In this document: positions 50,361 to 58,200 of the stretch, piece by piece
Numbering within the stretch: the stretch's first letter is position 1
How the letters are laid out: every line of letters starts with the position of its first letter
Source: UMGS902 sp045580835
GTDB lineage: Bacteria > Bacillota > Clostridia > Oscillospirales > CAG-272
Assembly: GCA_045580835.1 (NCBI GenBank)
Contig: JAZNOM010000030.1
Coordinates: 1 to 64,000 of the forward strand
Length of the DNA stretch: 64,000 bases
Direction of reading: 5' to 3'
The notes under the pieces: generated by a model
Seen by the model: only the letters and a program-made list of their open reading frames with translations
The model's database searches: none
Told to the model about the DNA's origin: nothing
Position numbers and translations under genes: made by a program

Positions 50361-52588
50361 ACAGATTCATGGAATGTACGGCTGATTACCTCACGCTGCT
50401 GCTCTCTGGAAAGCTTATTAAAGTTTACGGCATAGCCTGAAACGCGAATCGTAAGATTAGGATATGCCTCCGGATTCTCATACGCCTTCATGAGAGTTTC
50501 GCGATTAAGCACATTTACATTAATGTGATGTGCTTTCTTTGCAAAGTATCCGTCAAGAATAGTTACTAGATTTACTATTCGTTCATCTTCGCCCCTGCCA
50601 AGTGCTTCAGGAGTAATGGAGAAAGTATTTGAGATTCCATCGCGACAGTCGTCATAACTGATTTTTGCCACAGAGTTAAGCGAAGCGAGCGCACCGTTTT
50701 CTTCGCGATTATGCATAGGATTTGCACCGGGAGCAAAAGGAGCTGCCGCCTTACGTCCGTCAGGGGTTGCCGCTGTATTCTTACCGTACATTACATTAGA
50801 AGTAATGGTAAGCACGGAGAGGGTATGCTCTGCATTTCTGTACGTGGGAGTCTTGCGAAGCTCTGTAATTACCTTGTGTGCCATATCCTTTGCTATAAGG
50901 TCTACGCGATCATCATCATTTCCGTATTTAGGGAAATCTCCGATAGTATCAAAGTCTTCTATAAAGCCATTCTCGTTTTTGATTGGCTTAACATTTGCAA
51001 ATTTAATTGCGCTGAGCGAGTCGGCAACAACCGAAAGACCTGCAATACCAAACGCCATAAAACGACCGACACTCGTATCATGCAATGCCATTTGTGTTTT
51101 TTCGTAAGCGTATTTGTCATGCATATAATGAATTACATTCATGGTGTTTACATAGAGTTTTGAAAGCCATGCGATGTAAATATCAAAACGCTCCATTACT
51201 GTATCATAATCGAGTTTGTCGCCCTCCAAAACAGGCATTTGAGGGCCAATATGCATGCCGCTGCTGACATCATAACCGCCGTTGATAGCAATAAGTAAAA
51301 GCTTTGCGAGATTGCAACGCGCACCAAAGAACTGCATCTGCTTGCCAACTTTCATCGCTGAAACGCAGCATGCAATAGCATAATCGTCGCCGTAAATAGG
51401 ACGCATTATATCATCATTTTCATACTGAATAGAGTCAGTATCCGCAGAAACCTTTGCGCAGAAGCGTTTGAAGTTCTCGGGAAGCGATTTAGACCAAAGG
51501 ACGGTAAGATTGGGTTCGGGAGAAGAGCCGAGCGTATAAAGTGTATTAAGCATGCGGAAGCTATTCTTTGTTACAAGAGTTCTTCCGTCTTCACCCATAC
51601 CGCCGACAGCCTCAGTTATCCACATGGGGTCTCCGCCAAACAATTCATTATATTCAGGAGTGCGTAAATGACGCGCAATACGGAGCTTCATAACAAAATC
51701 ATCCATAAGTTCTTGCGCGCCTTCTTCGGTAAGAGCACCGTTTGCAATATCACGCTCAATATAGATATCAAAGAAAGTGCTTACTCTGCCAAGTGACATT
51801 GCCGCACCGTTCTGCTCCTTAATAGCACCAAGATATCCGAAATATGTCCACTGAATAGCCTCACGCGCGTTTGATGCAGGCTCGCTTATATCAAAGCCAT
51901 ACATAGCAGCCATCTCTTTGAGATAACCAAGGAAAGCTATTTGCTGATAAAGTTCCTCATCCAGTCTTATCGTTTCAGCATCAAATGTACCTTTAGCAAG
52001 CGCAGCCTTATCCTTTTTCTTTTCTTCTATGAGTCTGTCTACACCATACAAGGCAACACGGCGATAGTCTCCTATAATACGACCTCTTCCGTATGCATCA
52101 GGCAAACCGGTAATAACGTGGCACTTGCGTGCAGCGCGCATTTCGTCTGTATATGCACGAAAAACGCCGTCGTTATGCGTAGTACGATAGCGGAACTCTT
52201 CCTCAACCTTGCTGCTAAGCTTATAGCCATACGCTTCGCAAGCCTGGCGAACCATTCTGATGCCGCCAAACGGATTAGCGCCGCGCTTAAGAGGGCGATT
52301 GGTCTGCATACCTACAATTATTTCATTATCTTTATCAATATATCCCGGAGAATAGCTTGTCAGTGAAGAAACAGTTGCTGTATCAATATCAAGAACGCCA
52401 CCGAATTGACGTTCAAGTGCGAACAGAGCCTCTAATTTTTTCATCATATTCTGAGTACGTACGGTAGCACTCGCAAGAAAGCTATTATCACCTTTATATT
52501 CTTTATAGTTTTGTTGAATGAAATCACGCACATTGATTTCATCCTGCCAAACTCCATTTGCAAAACCATTCCAATTCTTGTGTTCCAT
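50357..52588 (-). CDS. pflB: Pyruvate formate-lyase
   Basis: Glycyl-radical enzyme splitting pyruvate with CoA into acetyl-CoA and formate under anoxic conditions. The 743-residue protein has the two active Cys (C407, C408 in IACCVSAM) and the radical Gly (G718 in RVSGYAV). Formate feeds one-carbon and purine synthesis via formyl-THF, which fits the ZTP riboswitch upstream. I start at ATG 52588, with GGAGGA five bases before; the in-frame TTG at 52600 overlaps that site. Confidence 0.97.
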   Translation of the reverse strand: MEHKNWNGFANGVWQDEINVRDFIQQNYKEYKGDNSFLASATVRTQNMMKKLEALFALERQFGGVLDIDTATVSSLTSYSPGYIDKDNEIIVGMQTNRPLKRGANPFGGIRMVRQACEAYGYKLSSKVEEEFRYRTTHNDGVFRAYTDEMRAARKCHVITGLPDAYGRGRIIGDYRRVALYGVDRLIEEKKKDKAALAKGTFDAETIRLDEELYQQIAFLGYLKEMAAMYGFDISEPASNAREAIQWTYFGYLGAIKEQNGAAMSLGRVSTFFDIYIERDIANGALTEEGAQELMDDFVMKLRIARHLRTPEYNELFGGDPMWITEAVGGMGEDGRTLVTKNSFRMLNTLYTLGSSPEPNLTVLWSKSLPENFKRFCAKVSADTDSIQYENDDIMRPIYGDDYAIACCVSAMKVGKQMQFFGARCNLAKLLLIAINGGYDVSSGMHIGPQMPVLEGDKLDYDTVMERFDIYIAWLSKLYVNTMNVIHYMHDKYAYEKTQMALHDTSVGRFMAFGIAGLSVVADSLSAIKFANVKPIKNENGFIEDFDTIGDFPKYGNDDDRVDLIAKDMAHKVITELRKTPTYRNAEHTLSVLTITSNVMYGKNTAATPDGRKAAAPFAPGANPMHNREENGALASLNSVAKISYDDCRDGISNTFSITPEALGRGEDERIVNLVTILDGYFAKKAHHINVNVLNRETLMKAYENPEAYPNLTIRVSGYAVNFNKLSREQQREVISRTFHESV

Positions 52589-52621
52589 AAGTTCCTCCAA
52601 ATGTTTTTGCTGTTTGCCAAT

Positions 52622-52657
52622 AAAAAAGGCAAATCAGCTTTTAATAACTGATTTGCC
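52622..52657 (-). terminator. Riboswitch-controlled terminator in pflB leader
   Basis: Minus strand: perfect 10-bp stem GGCAAATCAG/CTGATTTGCC with a 10-base loop and six T. Its 5' arm shares the GGC of the aptamer's final CTGGGC, so ligand binding and termination exclude each other. Confidence 0.88.
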
Positions 52658-52726
52658 CAGACGGTCGGCGTATAACCTTTACATTCCCCCGCGGTAATCC
52701 GCGAAATCCGTCAGTCATGTAAAAGC
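52655..52726 (-). ncRNA. ZTP (pfl-type) riboswitch
   Basis: Minus strand aptamer: ACATGACTGACGGA, then a hairpin CGCGG/CCGCG with GGGGAATGT, and the 3' block GCCGACCGTCTGGGC. These are the GACTGRCG and CCGnCTGGGC blocks of the pfl RNA motif, which binds ZMP/ZTP, the purine intermediate that accumulates when 10-formyl-THF is short. Ligand would prevent the overlapping terminator and allow pflBA expression, raising formate supply. Confidence 0.88.
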
Positions 52727-52736
52727 TTGTACTTAA

Positions 52737-52765
52737 AGTATACACAAAAAAACGATTTTTGTCAA
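52737..52765 (-). promoter_or_regulatory. pflB promoter
   Basis: Minus strand: TTGACA (52765-52760), 17 bp, TATACT (52742-52737), giving a leader of about 130 bases that contains the riboswitch. Confidence 0.85.
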
Positions 52766-52828
52766 CTAAAATATGAGTACAAAATGATGGACGATATTTG
52801 TGGAATTTTGTGAAATAATAATCAATAT

Positions 52829-53533
52829 CTACTCTTTAATCTCATAACCTGCATTTAATATTGCAGAACGCGCCAACACATATGTCGGGTCAACAAAATT
52901 TCCGACAAGACCGTATTTTTGAACCGCAAGCGGAAGCTCGGTACAACCAAGAATCACAGCCTCAGCCCCTTCGCCCGTAAGTCTTAAAAGTTCTGCGTTG
53001 ACAGAGCTCACATCAAAATTATCAGCACCTGCTTTAACGCCCTTATAAATAACATCCATAACATCCTTCTGAACATTGTCAGAAGGATAAAGCAGTTCAA
53101 TTTTGTGTTTTTCGAAAACGCTGTCAAAAACCCCGGTAAATCTTGTTCCGTCAGTGGCAAGTAACACTGCTTTTTGCACAGACGAGGATTTGAGGAATTT
53201 TGCAGTTTCCTCTACAATATTTAAAACAGGGATTTGTACCATGCTAACAAGCTGATTGTAAAATCCATGTGAAGTAATACATGGTATAATCAAAAAATCA
53301 GCACCGGCTTTTTCAAGGCGGTTAGCAGACTCTACTAGATAAGGAAGCGGAGACTCGGTCCCGCGCAAAATAGCTGACGTTCTGTCAGGTATCTGCGGAT
53401 TATTATCAATGATAATATGGATATGTTCAGCATCCTTATTGGCTTTGGTTAAATTTATTATTCGCGTAAATAAATCCGCCGTAGCAAGCGGCCCCATACC
53501 GCCAATAATACCAATTGTTTTTTTATCTTTCAT
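52829..53533 (-). CDS. Aspartate/glutamate racemase family protein
   Basis: A 234-residue PLP-independent racemase. The start IGIIGGMGPLATADLF, the NNPQIPDRT block, and the two catalytic Cys motifs IPCITSH and LGCTELPLA match the aspartate racemase branch rather than MurI. The first motif has Ile in place of the common Asn (PCNTAH), a mild deviation. It probably makes D-aspartate or a related D-amino acid for the cell wall. Promoter-like TTGATT and TAATAT with a 17-bp spacer lie upstream on the minus strand. Confidence 0.88.
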   Translation of the reverse strand: MKDKKTIGIIGGMGPLATADLFTRIINLTKANKDAEHIHIIIDNNPQIPDRTSAILRGTESPLPYLVESANRLEKAGADFLIIPCITSHGFYNQLVSMVQIPVLNIVEETAKFLKSSSVQKAVLLATDGTRFTGVFDSVFEKHKIELLYPSDNVQKDVMDVIYKGVKAGADNFDVSSVNAELLRLTGEGAEAVILGCTELPLAVQKYGLVGNFVDPTYVLARSAILNAGYEIKE

Positions 53534-53625
53534 TAGATTTCCTACTTTTTCAACAATATATTAGAATATTATCATAGAACTTAAAGAAAATCAATAGCAA
53601 CTGATTTTTTTAAAATACACAAATA

Positions 53626-53654
53626 TTGACACTATTCTACAATTATGATACAAT
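53626..53654 (+). promoter_or_regulatory. Promoter of the DUF4062-IMPase pair
   Basis: TTGACA (53626-53631), 17 bp, TACAAT (53649-53654), 28 bases before the start codon. Confidence 0.8.
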
Positions 53655-53682
53655 TTATGTATTAAAGTTAAGGAGAAGTGTT

Positions 53683-54699
53683 ATGGAAAAGATTTATTCT
53701 GCATTTGTTTCTTCCACCTATACCTCTCTTCGCGAAGAGCGAAACGAAGTTATCGAAACGCTGCTTGACAACAAAACTTTGCCAATTTGTATGGAACACT
53801 TTGTTGTCTCTTCAAGCGGAGCTTTTGAAGACTTAAAGAGATATATAGATGAATCTGATTATTTCATAATGCTTTTAGGCGACGTATATGGGTCATGCGA
53901 TGAGAATGGTATTTCCTGGACGGAAAGAGAATACAATTACGCGGTTGAAACCAAAAAACCTATATTCGTTATTGAATGTAGAAAGTTTGCAGAACTTCTG
54001 AAAATGAAAGAAGCGGAACTTACAAATGACCAAATAAAACAACTTGAGTTTCATAAAAAAATCAGTTTTATTGCACCCGTAAATGAAGAGCATTCTATTA
54101 AAGATTTACTTCACAAGTTTTTGCGAGAAAACCTTCCGCAATGCATTGGTTGGACACGTAAAAAAACTATAAATCTGCAAGAATGGCGCGAAAAGAATTT
54201 GGCATATGACCTTTCAGGTCTTTGGCATCATGTTCATTTGAGCGACGACGACTATAATTATGTTCGTGTCGGCACAATGAAAATAGAACAAGACTTTTCT
54301 CCCGATAATTATAAATCTTTCCACATAGAGGGAGATAATTACAGTATAGTTTTCTATAACTCTGCAGAAAACAGAATCGTTGAAGACAAGATGAAAAAGT
54401 CGCATTTCTTTGGTGAGTATACTTTAGAAGATAATGGCATAATATTTGGCATATTCAATGTAAAGCGCGAGTTTAGAAGCGATTTTAATTCTTTTCAAGT
54501 AGAAAAAGGTACTCGCCGCGGAATTCATGACTTTTCTATTGAAATTTCTTCTTTAAATCAGGCTACTACAACTTTCAACGGAGAATTCCACGACGAAGCG
54601 CCTTCACCCAAGCAAGGAAGAATTTTTGTTTTCCGTGATATAAACGAAAGAAATGAGTTTTTATTAACCTACCGTGATGGTGCTTTTAATGTGAGGTAA
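53683..54699 (+). CDS. DUF4062 domain protein
   Basis: A 338-residue cytoplasmic protein. The N-terminal part (about 1-90) is DUF4062: FVSSTYTSLREERNEVIE, the acidic YIDESDYFIMLLGDVYGS and SWTEREYNYAVE, a fold related to TIR/nucleotide-hydrolase-like modules common at the front of STAND and other defence-type proteins. The C-terminal 180 residues form a beta-rich domain (FDLSGLWHHVHLSDDDY-like start) that I do not recognise. ATG 53683 has AAGGAG 8 bases upstream; the in-frame region before it covers the promoter. The next gene starts 5 bases after the stop, so the two are co-transcribed. Confidence 0.8.
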   Translation: MEKIYSAFVSSTYTSLREERNEVIETLLDNKTLPICMEHFVVSSSGAFEDLKRYIDESDYFIMLLGDVYGSCDENGISWTEREYNYAVETKKPIFVIECRKFAELLKMKEAELTNDQIKQLEFHKKISFIAPVNEEHSIKDLLHKFLRENLPQCIGWTRKKTINLQEWREKNLAYDLSGLWHHVHLSDDDYNYVRVGTMKIEQDFSPDNYKSFHIEGDNYSIVFYNSAENRIVEDKMKKSHFFGEYTLEDNGIIFGIFNVKREFRSDFNSFQVEKGTRRGIHDFSIEISSLNQATTTFNGEFHDEAPSPKQGRIFVFRDINERNEFLLTYRDGAFNVR

Positions 54700-54704
54700 T
54701 ACTA

Positions 54705-55475
54705 ATGGATTATAATAAAATCATTGATTTAGTAAAAAACGCCGGCAAATTTGTCTTTGACAAAGACCTGAAAAGTGATGTAAGCATGAAAGGTGCTGCC
54801 GATTTTGTTACCGCTGTTGATTTAAGAATCAGCAACTATATTAAAGAGGAACTCCGAGTTTTAACACCCGAAATCGGCTTTATGAGCGAAGAAGAAGAGA
54901 CCGAACTTTCTGCTAAACGCTGGATTCTTGACCCTATTGACGGAACTACTAATCTTGTATACAACTATAATATGAGTTCTGTTTCTTTAGCGTATTTCAA
55001 CGGCGAGTTCGTTGAATTTGGTGTTATATATAACCCATTTAACGGCGATCTCTTTACTGCAAAGGCTGGCGAAGGCGCTTATTTAAATGGAGAAAGACTC
55101 AATACCGCACCGGACAGAGAACTTAAAAACTGTATAATAGAATTCGGGGCTGGCTCTACTAAAAAGCAGTTTACGGACGAAAGTTTTACCATTGCACGCG
55201 AAGTTTTTAGAAACTGCTTGGACATCAGACGAATCTGCTCCTCTGCCCTTGCTATAGCGTATGTTGCCGCAGGAAAACTTAATGGTTATTTCGAGAGAAG
55301 TATAAAACCATGGGACTATGCTGCTGCTACTCTTTTGTTAAAAGAATGTGGATGCATATGTTCTGATTGGAATGGCGCTCCTATTCAGTACGATAAGCCT
55401 TCAAGTTTTGTTTGCGGTACGCCAAAAGCGTATAATCTTATTGTAGATATAATCAATCAATACTCAACTAAATAA
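54705..55475 (+). CDS. suhB: Inositol monophosphatase family protein
   Basis: A 256-residue Mg2+-dependent phosphatase. SEEEE, the metal motif DPIDGTTNLVY and the C-terminal WDYAAATLLLKECG are the family landmarks. Likely substrates are inositol phosphates, 3'-phosphoadenosine phosphate or another small phosphate; the family does not allow a choice by eye. In the SuhB role it can also act in rRNA transcription. It follows the DUF4062 gene by 5 bases and ends at a strong terminator. Confidence 0.88.
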   Translation: MDYNKIIDLVKNAGKFVFDKDLKSDVSMKGAADFVTAVDLRISNYIKEELRVLTPEIGFMSEEEETELSAKRWILDPIDGTTNLVYNYNMSSVSLAYFNGEFVEFGVIYNPFNGDLFTAKAGEGAYLNGERLNTAPDRELKNCIIEFGAGSTKKQFTDESFTIAREVFRNCLDIRRICSSALAIAYVAAGKLNGYFERSIKPWDYAAATLLLKECGCICSDWNGAPIQYDKPSSFVCGTPKAYNLIVDIINQYSTK

Positions 55476-55480
55476 AACTG

Positions 55481-55512
55481 AAACCGGAGCAGATTAATCT
55501 GCTCCGGTTTTT
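55481..55512 (+). terminator. Terminator after inositol phosphatase gene
   Basis: A 14-bp palindromic stem AAACCGGAGCAGAT/ATCTGCTCCGGTTT followed by T. Confidence 0.9.
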
Positions 55513-55598
55513 GTTTTAATACCATTTTTTGTTTACATAAAAATTCCTTCCCTGCAGATAATATCATTGTAAAATCAACCTTAAGGAGCGATTTATAT

Positions 55599-56150
55599 AT
55601 GAAAGCAACAGGAATTGTAAGAAGGATAGACGATCTCGGTCGTGTGGTAATACCTAAAGAAATAAGACGCACAATGCGTATCCGTGAAGGTGACCCTCTT
55701 GAAATCTATACCGACAGAGAAGGAGAAGTAATTTTTAAGAAGTACTCTCCAATTGGTGAGCTTGTATCATTTGCAGCCCAATATGCAGATACTCTTAACA
55801 AAACTTGCGGAATGTCAGTAATTATTACCGACCGCGATGCCGTTGTAGCATGTGCAGGCGTTTCAAAAAAAGAATACACCGAAAAGAAGATTTCTGACGA
55901 AATCGAAGACATAATTGAAAGCCGAACACTCTATGTAAATAACAATAGTGAAAACAAATTCCCGGTTATTGAAGATGGTGGAAGTCATTATGTAAGCTGC
56001 GCAATGCCAATTATAAGTGAAGGAGATATTGTCGGATGCGTAGTTTCGCTAAACGCAAACGACTCATCAAGCAACAATCTCGCAAAAGATGTGGAAACCA
56101 AGCTTATTCAAACAGCAGCATCATTTCTCGGAAAGCAACTGGAAGCATAA
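55599..56150 (+). CDS. spoVT: Stage V sporulation protein T
   Basis: AbrB-type regulator of late forespore genes. The 183-residue protein has the N-terminal AbrB swapped-hairpin domain (KATGIVRRIDDLGRVVIPKE, about 1-50) and a C-terminal GAF-like domain (about 56-178), the architecture that separates SpoVT from AbrB. This strongly suggests an endospore former. AAGGAG precedes the ATG. CATTGTA at 55565-55571 resembles a forespore sigma -10 box, but I see no convincing -35 partner. Confidence 0.95.
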   Translation: MKATGIVRRIDDLGRVVIPKEIRRTMRIREGDPLEIYTDREGEVIFKKYSPIGELVSFAAQYADTLNKTCGMSVIITDRDAVVACAGVSKKEYTEKKISDEIEDIIESRTLYVNNNSENKFPVIEDGGSHYVSCAMPIISEGDIVGCVVSLNANDSSSNNLAKDVETKLIQTAASFLGKQLEA

Positions 56151-56155
56151 ATAAT

Positions 56156-56187
56156 AAAAGCAGCAGAAAACAATTCTGCTGCTTTTA
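56156..56187. terminator. Bidirectional terminator, spoVT / E2-like gene
   Basis: A 13-bp stem AAAAGCAGCAGAA/TTCTGCTGCTTTT with a 5-base loop between converging genes. Confidence 0.88.
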
Positions 56188-56190
56188 AAT

Positions 56191-57066
56191 CTAATCAATA
56201 TCCTGAATAACTTTTTCGGGTGGAGACATAAGTGCCTCGGGGGAAGCAATAAGTTTTTTGATAATTTTAAACGCAGAAGCATAATAAAATCCATCACAAA
56301 TTCGCTCATCAGTAACAACTTTCAAATCCATCATTGTCTGTTTTTCAACAGTTCCATCATCCTTGACGGTATTGGTGTGGTATTTTTTGCCGTAAGAAAC
56401 AAACAAAGGAAGATTACCAAAGTTATACAAATGATGATATATGGGAGGTATACCTAGGGACCCCATACTTGTTATAATCATTGAACCATGGAAAGGACTT
56501 ATATCAAGCAACGCCTTTGGCAGCCAACCGAAGTAATCCAAAAAATTCAAAAAACCTATAGCGACGCGGAAAATCAACCCGGGCAATTTTACGAGAGTGG
56601 AAACGACATTTTCAAAGTCGGGATTTCCCTCCTCTGCCAGCGCCTCTTTAGCCACCTTGTCAAACTTCTCATATACGTCCAGCAAAGTATCGGTGGGTTC
56701 AAAACGCACCTTTATAACAGTATCGGGCGCTTCAAGCGACATCTCTTTTTTTATAGTCATGTTAACTTCAATAGTATCGCGGTGAAAAATCTTCTGTCCC
56801 GAACAAAAACGATTGAGTCCAGGGCGTGAAGCAATCGTGCGGATATACGCTGCAAGAATAATATGCAAAATGCTCATACTTTTATAGCCTTGTTTGCGAA
56901 GTTCCCGCATAAGTCTGTCTGCTTCTGTAATATTAACAGAATCCGCAAACATATTTTGAGCATCATTCCTTGTGGGCATTATGTAAGGCACAACATATGA
57001 CATTGGCGGTAACGTACGCACACGTCTACCTTCTTTTCTATCGCCCCATCTACGTTTATTCTTCAT
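56191..57066 (-). CDS. Stand-alone E2-type acyltransferase domain protein, catalytic His missing
   Basis: A 291-residue protein resembling the catalytic domain of 2-oxoacid dehydrogenase E2, without lipoyl or peripheral-binding domains. The trimer-type end normally reads DHRxxDG; here it is DERICDG (253-259), so the catalytic His is Glu254 while the Asp-Gly remain. SMIITSMGSLGIPPIYHHLYNFG corresponds to the conserved strand before it. The N-terminus is very basic (MKNKRRWGDRKEGRRVR). It may be a CoA-binding or oligomeric scaffold. It lies 24 bases after the lactonase gene and appears co-transcribed with it. Confidence 0.72.
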   Translation of the reverse strand: MKNKRRWGDRKEGRRVRTLPPMSYVVPYIMPTRNDAQNMFADSVNITEADRLMRELRKQGYKSMSILHIILAAYIRTIASRPGLNRFCSGQKIFHRDTIEVNMTIKKEMSLEAPDTVIKVRFEPTDTLLDVYEKFDKVAKEALAEEGNPDFENVVSTLVKLPGLIFRVAIGFLNFLDYFGWLPKALLDISPFHGSMIITSMGSLGIPPIYHHLYNFGNLPLFVSYGKKYHTNTVKDDGTVEKQTMMDLKVVTDERICDGFYYASAFKIIKKLIASPEALMSPPEKVIQDID

Positions 57067-57090
57067 ATTGTACTCCGAGTTATAATTTAT

Positions 57091-58071
57091 TTAAAGTTCA
57101 GCAACACCGGCTGCATTAGGAAAAGCAAACTTGTGAGATGCGCCTTCTATAGGCAGGCCATCCTCGCCAAGTGGCATAACGCAGATTTCACCGGAAACCT
57201 GGTAACACACGATAAGATTCTTACCGTCTTTAGTAAGAGTCATGTGCCTAGGCTTTTCGCCATCTGTAGGCAAACGGAGCTTTTCGTAAAGCTTACCGCT
57301 ATCATCAACACCAAAGAACACAAGCGATTCGCTGTAACGGTTAGCACCGTAAACTGTTTTTTCATCAGGAGAAAGACAAATAGCAGAACAGTGGCTCTTG
57401 CCCTCAAATCCTTCCGGAAGAGTAGATATCCGCTGGAGCAACTTTTTTTCGGGCATGGCATATACAAGCACTTCGTTTGAAAGCTCGGTAATTACATATA
57501 ACACGCTTTCATCTTTATTATAAACAGAGTGTCTGGGGTGCTGTCCCTTTTCTGTATAGATTCTGTCTTTTTCAAAAATTTCGCCGTCTCTGATATCGTA
57601 AAAATATATAACATCTGTGCCTACGTTGTTTACCATAAGTGTATCTTCGGCTTTGTTAACACTTACATAATGAACGCGCGAAATTAAAGAATCGTCTCCA
57701 CTTTCATTCACCTGAAATATTGAACCGGTTTTTACAAACTTACCGTTATCATCAATAGTAGCATATAAAAGATGACCGGAGCCCCAACATGCACCAAATA
57801 CCATACGGTTTTTTTCAGAATAGCAAATGTGACAAAGGAATCCGCCGTCAAAATGAGCACTGTCAACAAGACGGTATCCGTCGCCGTCTGCCACATATGA
57901 GTGTATGTATGCCTCATTCTCGACTTCGGTAGCAGCAAACATGCGTTCACCAACAACTTCCACAAAACTTGGTGACTCAATAGTATCATACCAAATTACA
58001 TTACCAAACTCATCACATTTAATTATGTTTTTGTTGCCTTTATCGCCATAACCGGAAATTATAAGTTTCAT
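57091..58071 (-). CDS. Seven-bladed propeller protein, 6-phosphogluconolactonase (Pgl/YbhE)-like
   Basis: A 326-residue beta-propeller of the lactonase family (COG2706). Blade signatures include GQHPRHSVYNKDESVLYVITELSNEV, SHCSAICLSPDEKTVYGANRY and KPRHMTLTKDGKNLIVCYQ. Family members hydrolyse 6-phosphogluconolactone, though several act elsewhere, so the substrate is open. GGAGGTG precedes the ATG. It is the first gene of a two-gene unit with the E2-like protein and is divergent from comEC. Confidence 0.85.
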   Translation of the reverse strand: MKLIISGYGDKGNKNIIKCDEFGNVIWYDTIESPSFVEVVGERMFAATEVENEAYIHSYVADGDGYRLVDSAHFDGGFLCHICYSEKNRMVFGACWGSGHLLYATIDDNGKFVKTGSIFQVNESGDDSLISRVHYVSVNKAEDTLMVNNVGTDVIYFYDIRDGEIFEKDRIYTEKGQHPRHSVYNKDESVLYVITELSNEVLVYAMPEKKLLQRISTLPEGFEGKSHCSAICLSPDEKTVYGANRYSESLVFFGVDDSGKLYEKLRLPTDGEKPRHMTLTKDGKNLIVCYQVSGEICVMPLGEDGLPIEGASHKFAFPNAAGVAEL

Positions 58072-58148
58072 AACACACCTCCGATGGAAATATATTATTA
58101 ATTATATCATATAATTCCAATTTTTTCAACACAATTCGACTTAAGATA

Positions 58149-58177
58149 TTGATTTAAAACATTATTTTTATTAGAAT
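58149..58177 (+). promoter_or_regulatory. comEC promoter
   Basis: TTGATT (58149-58154), 17 bp, TAGAAT (58172-58177). Confidence 0.55.
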
Positions 58178-58200
58178 AGAAAAAAATACCGAGGTCGAAA

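Noticed and set aside
52655..52726. THF riboswitch as alternative identity
   Set aside because: The GACTGACGG and CCGTCTGGGC blocks with the pfl gene downstream fit the ZTP motif; the THF aptamer's conserved blocks are not seen.
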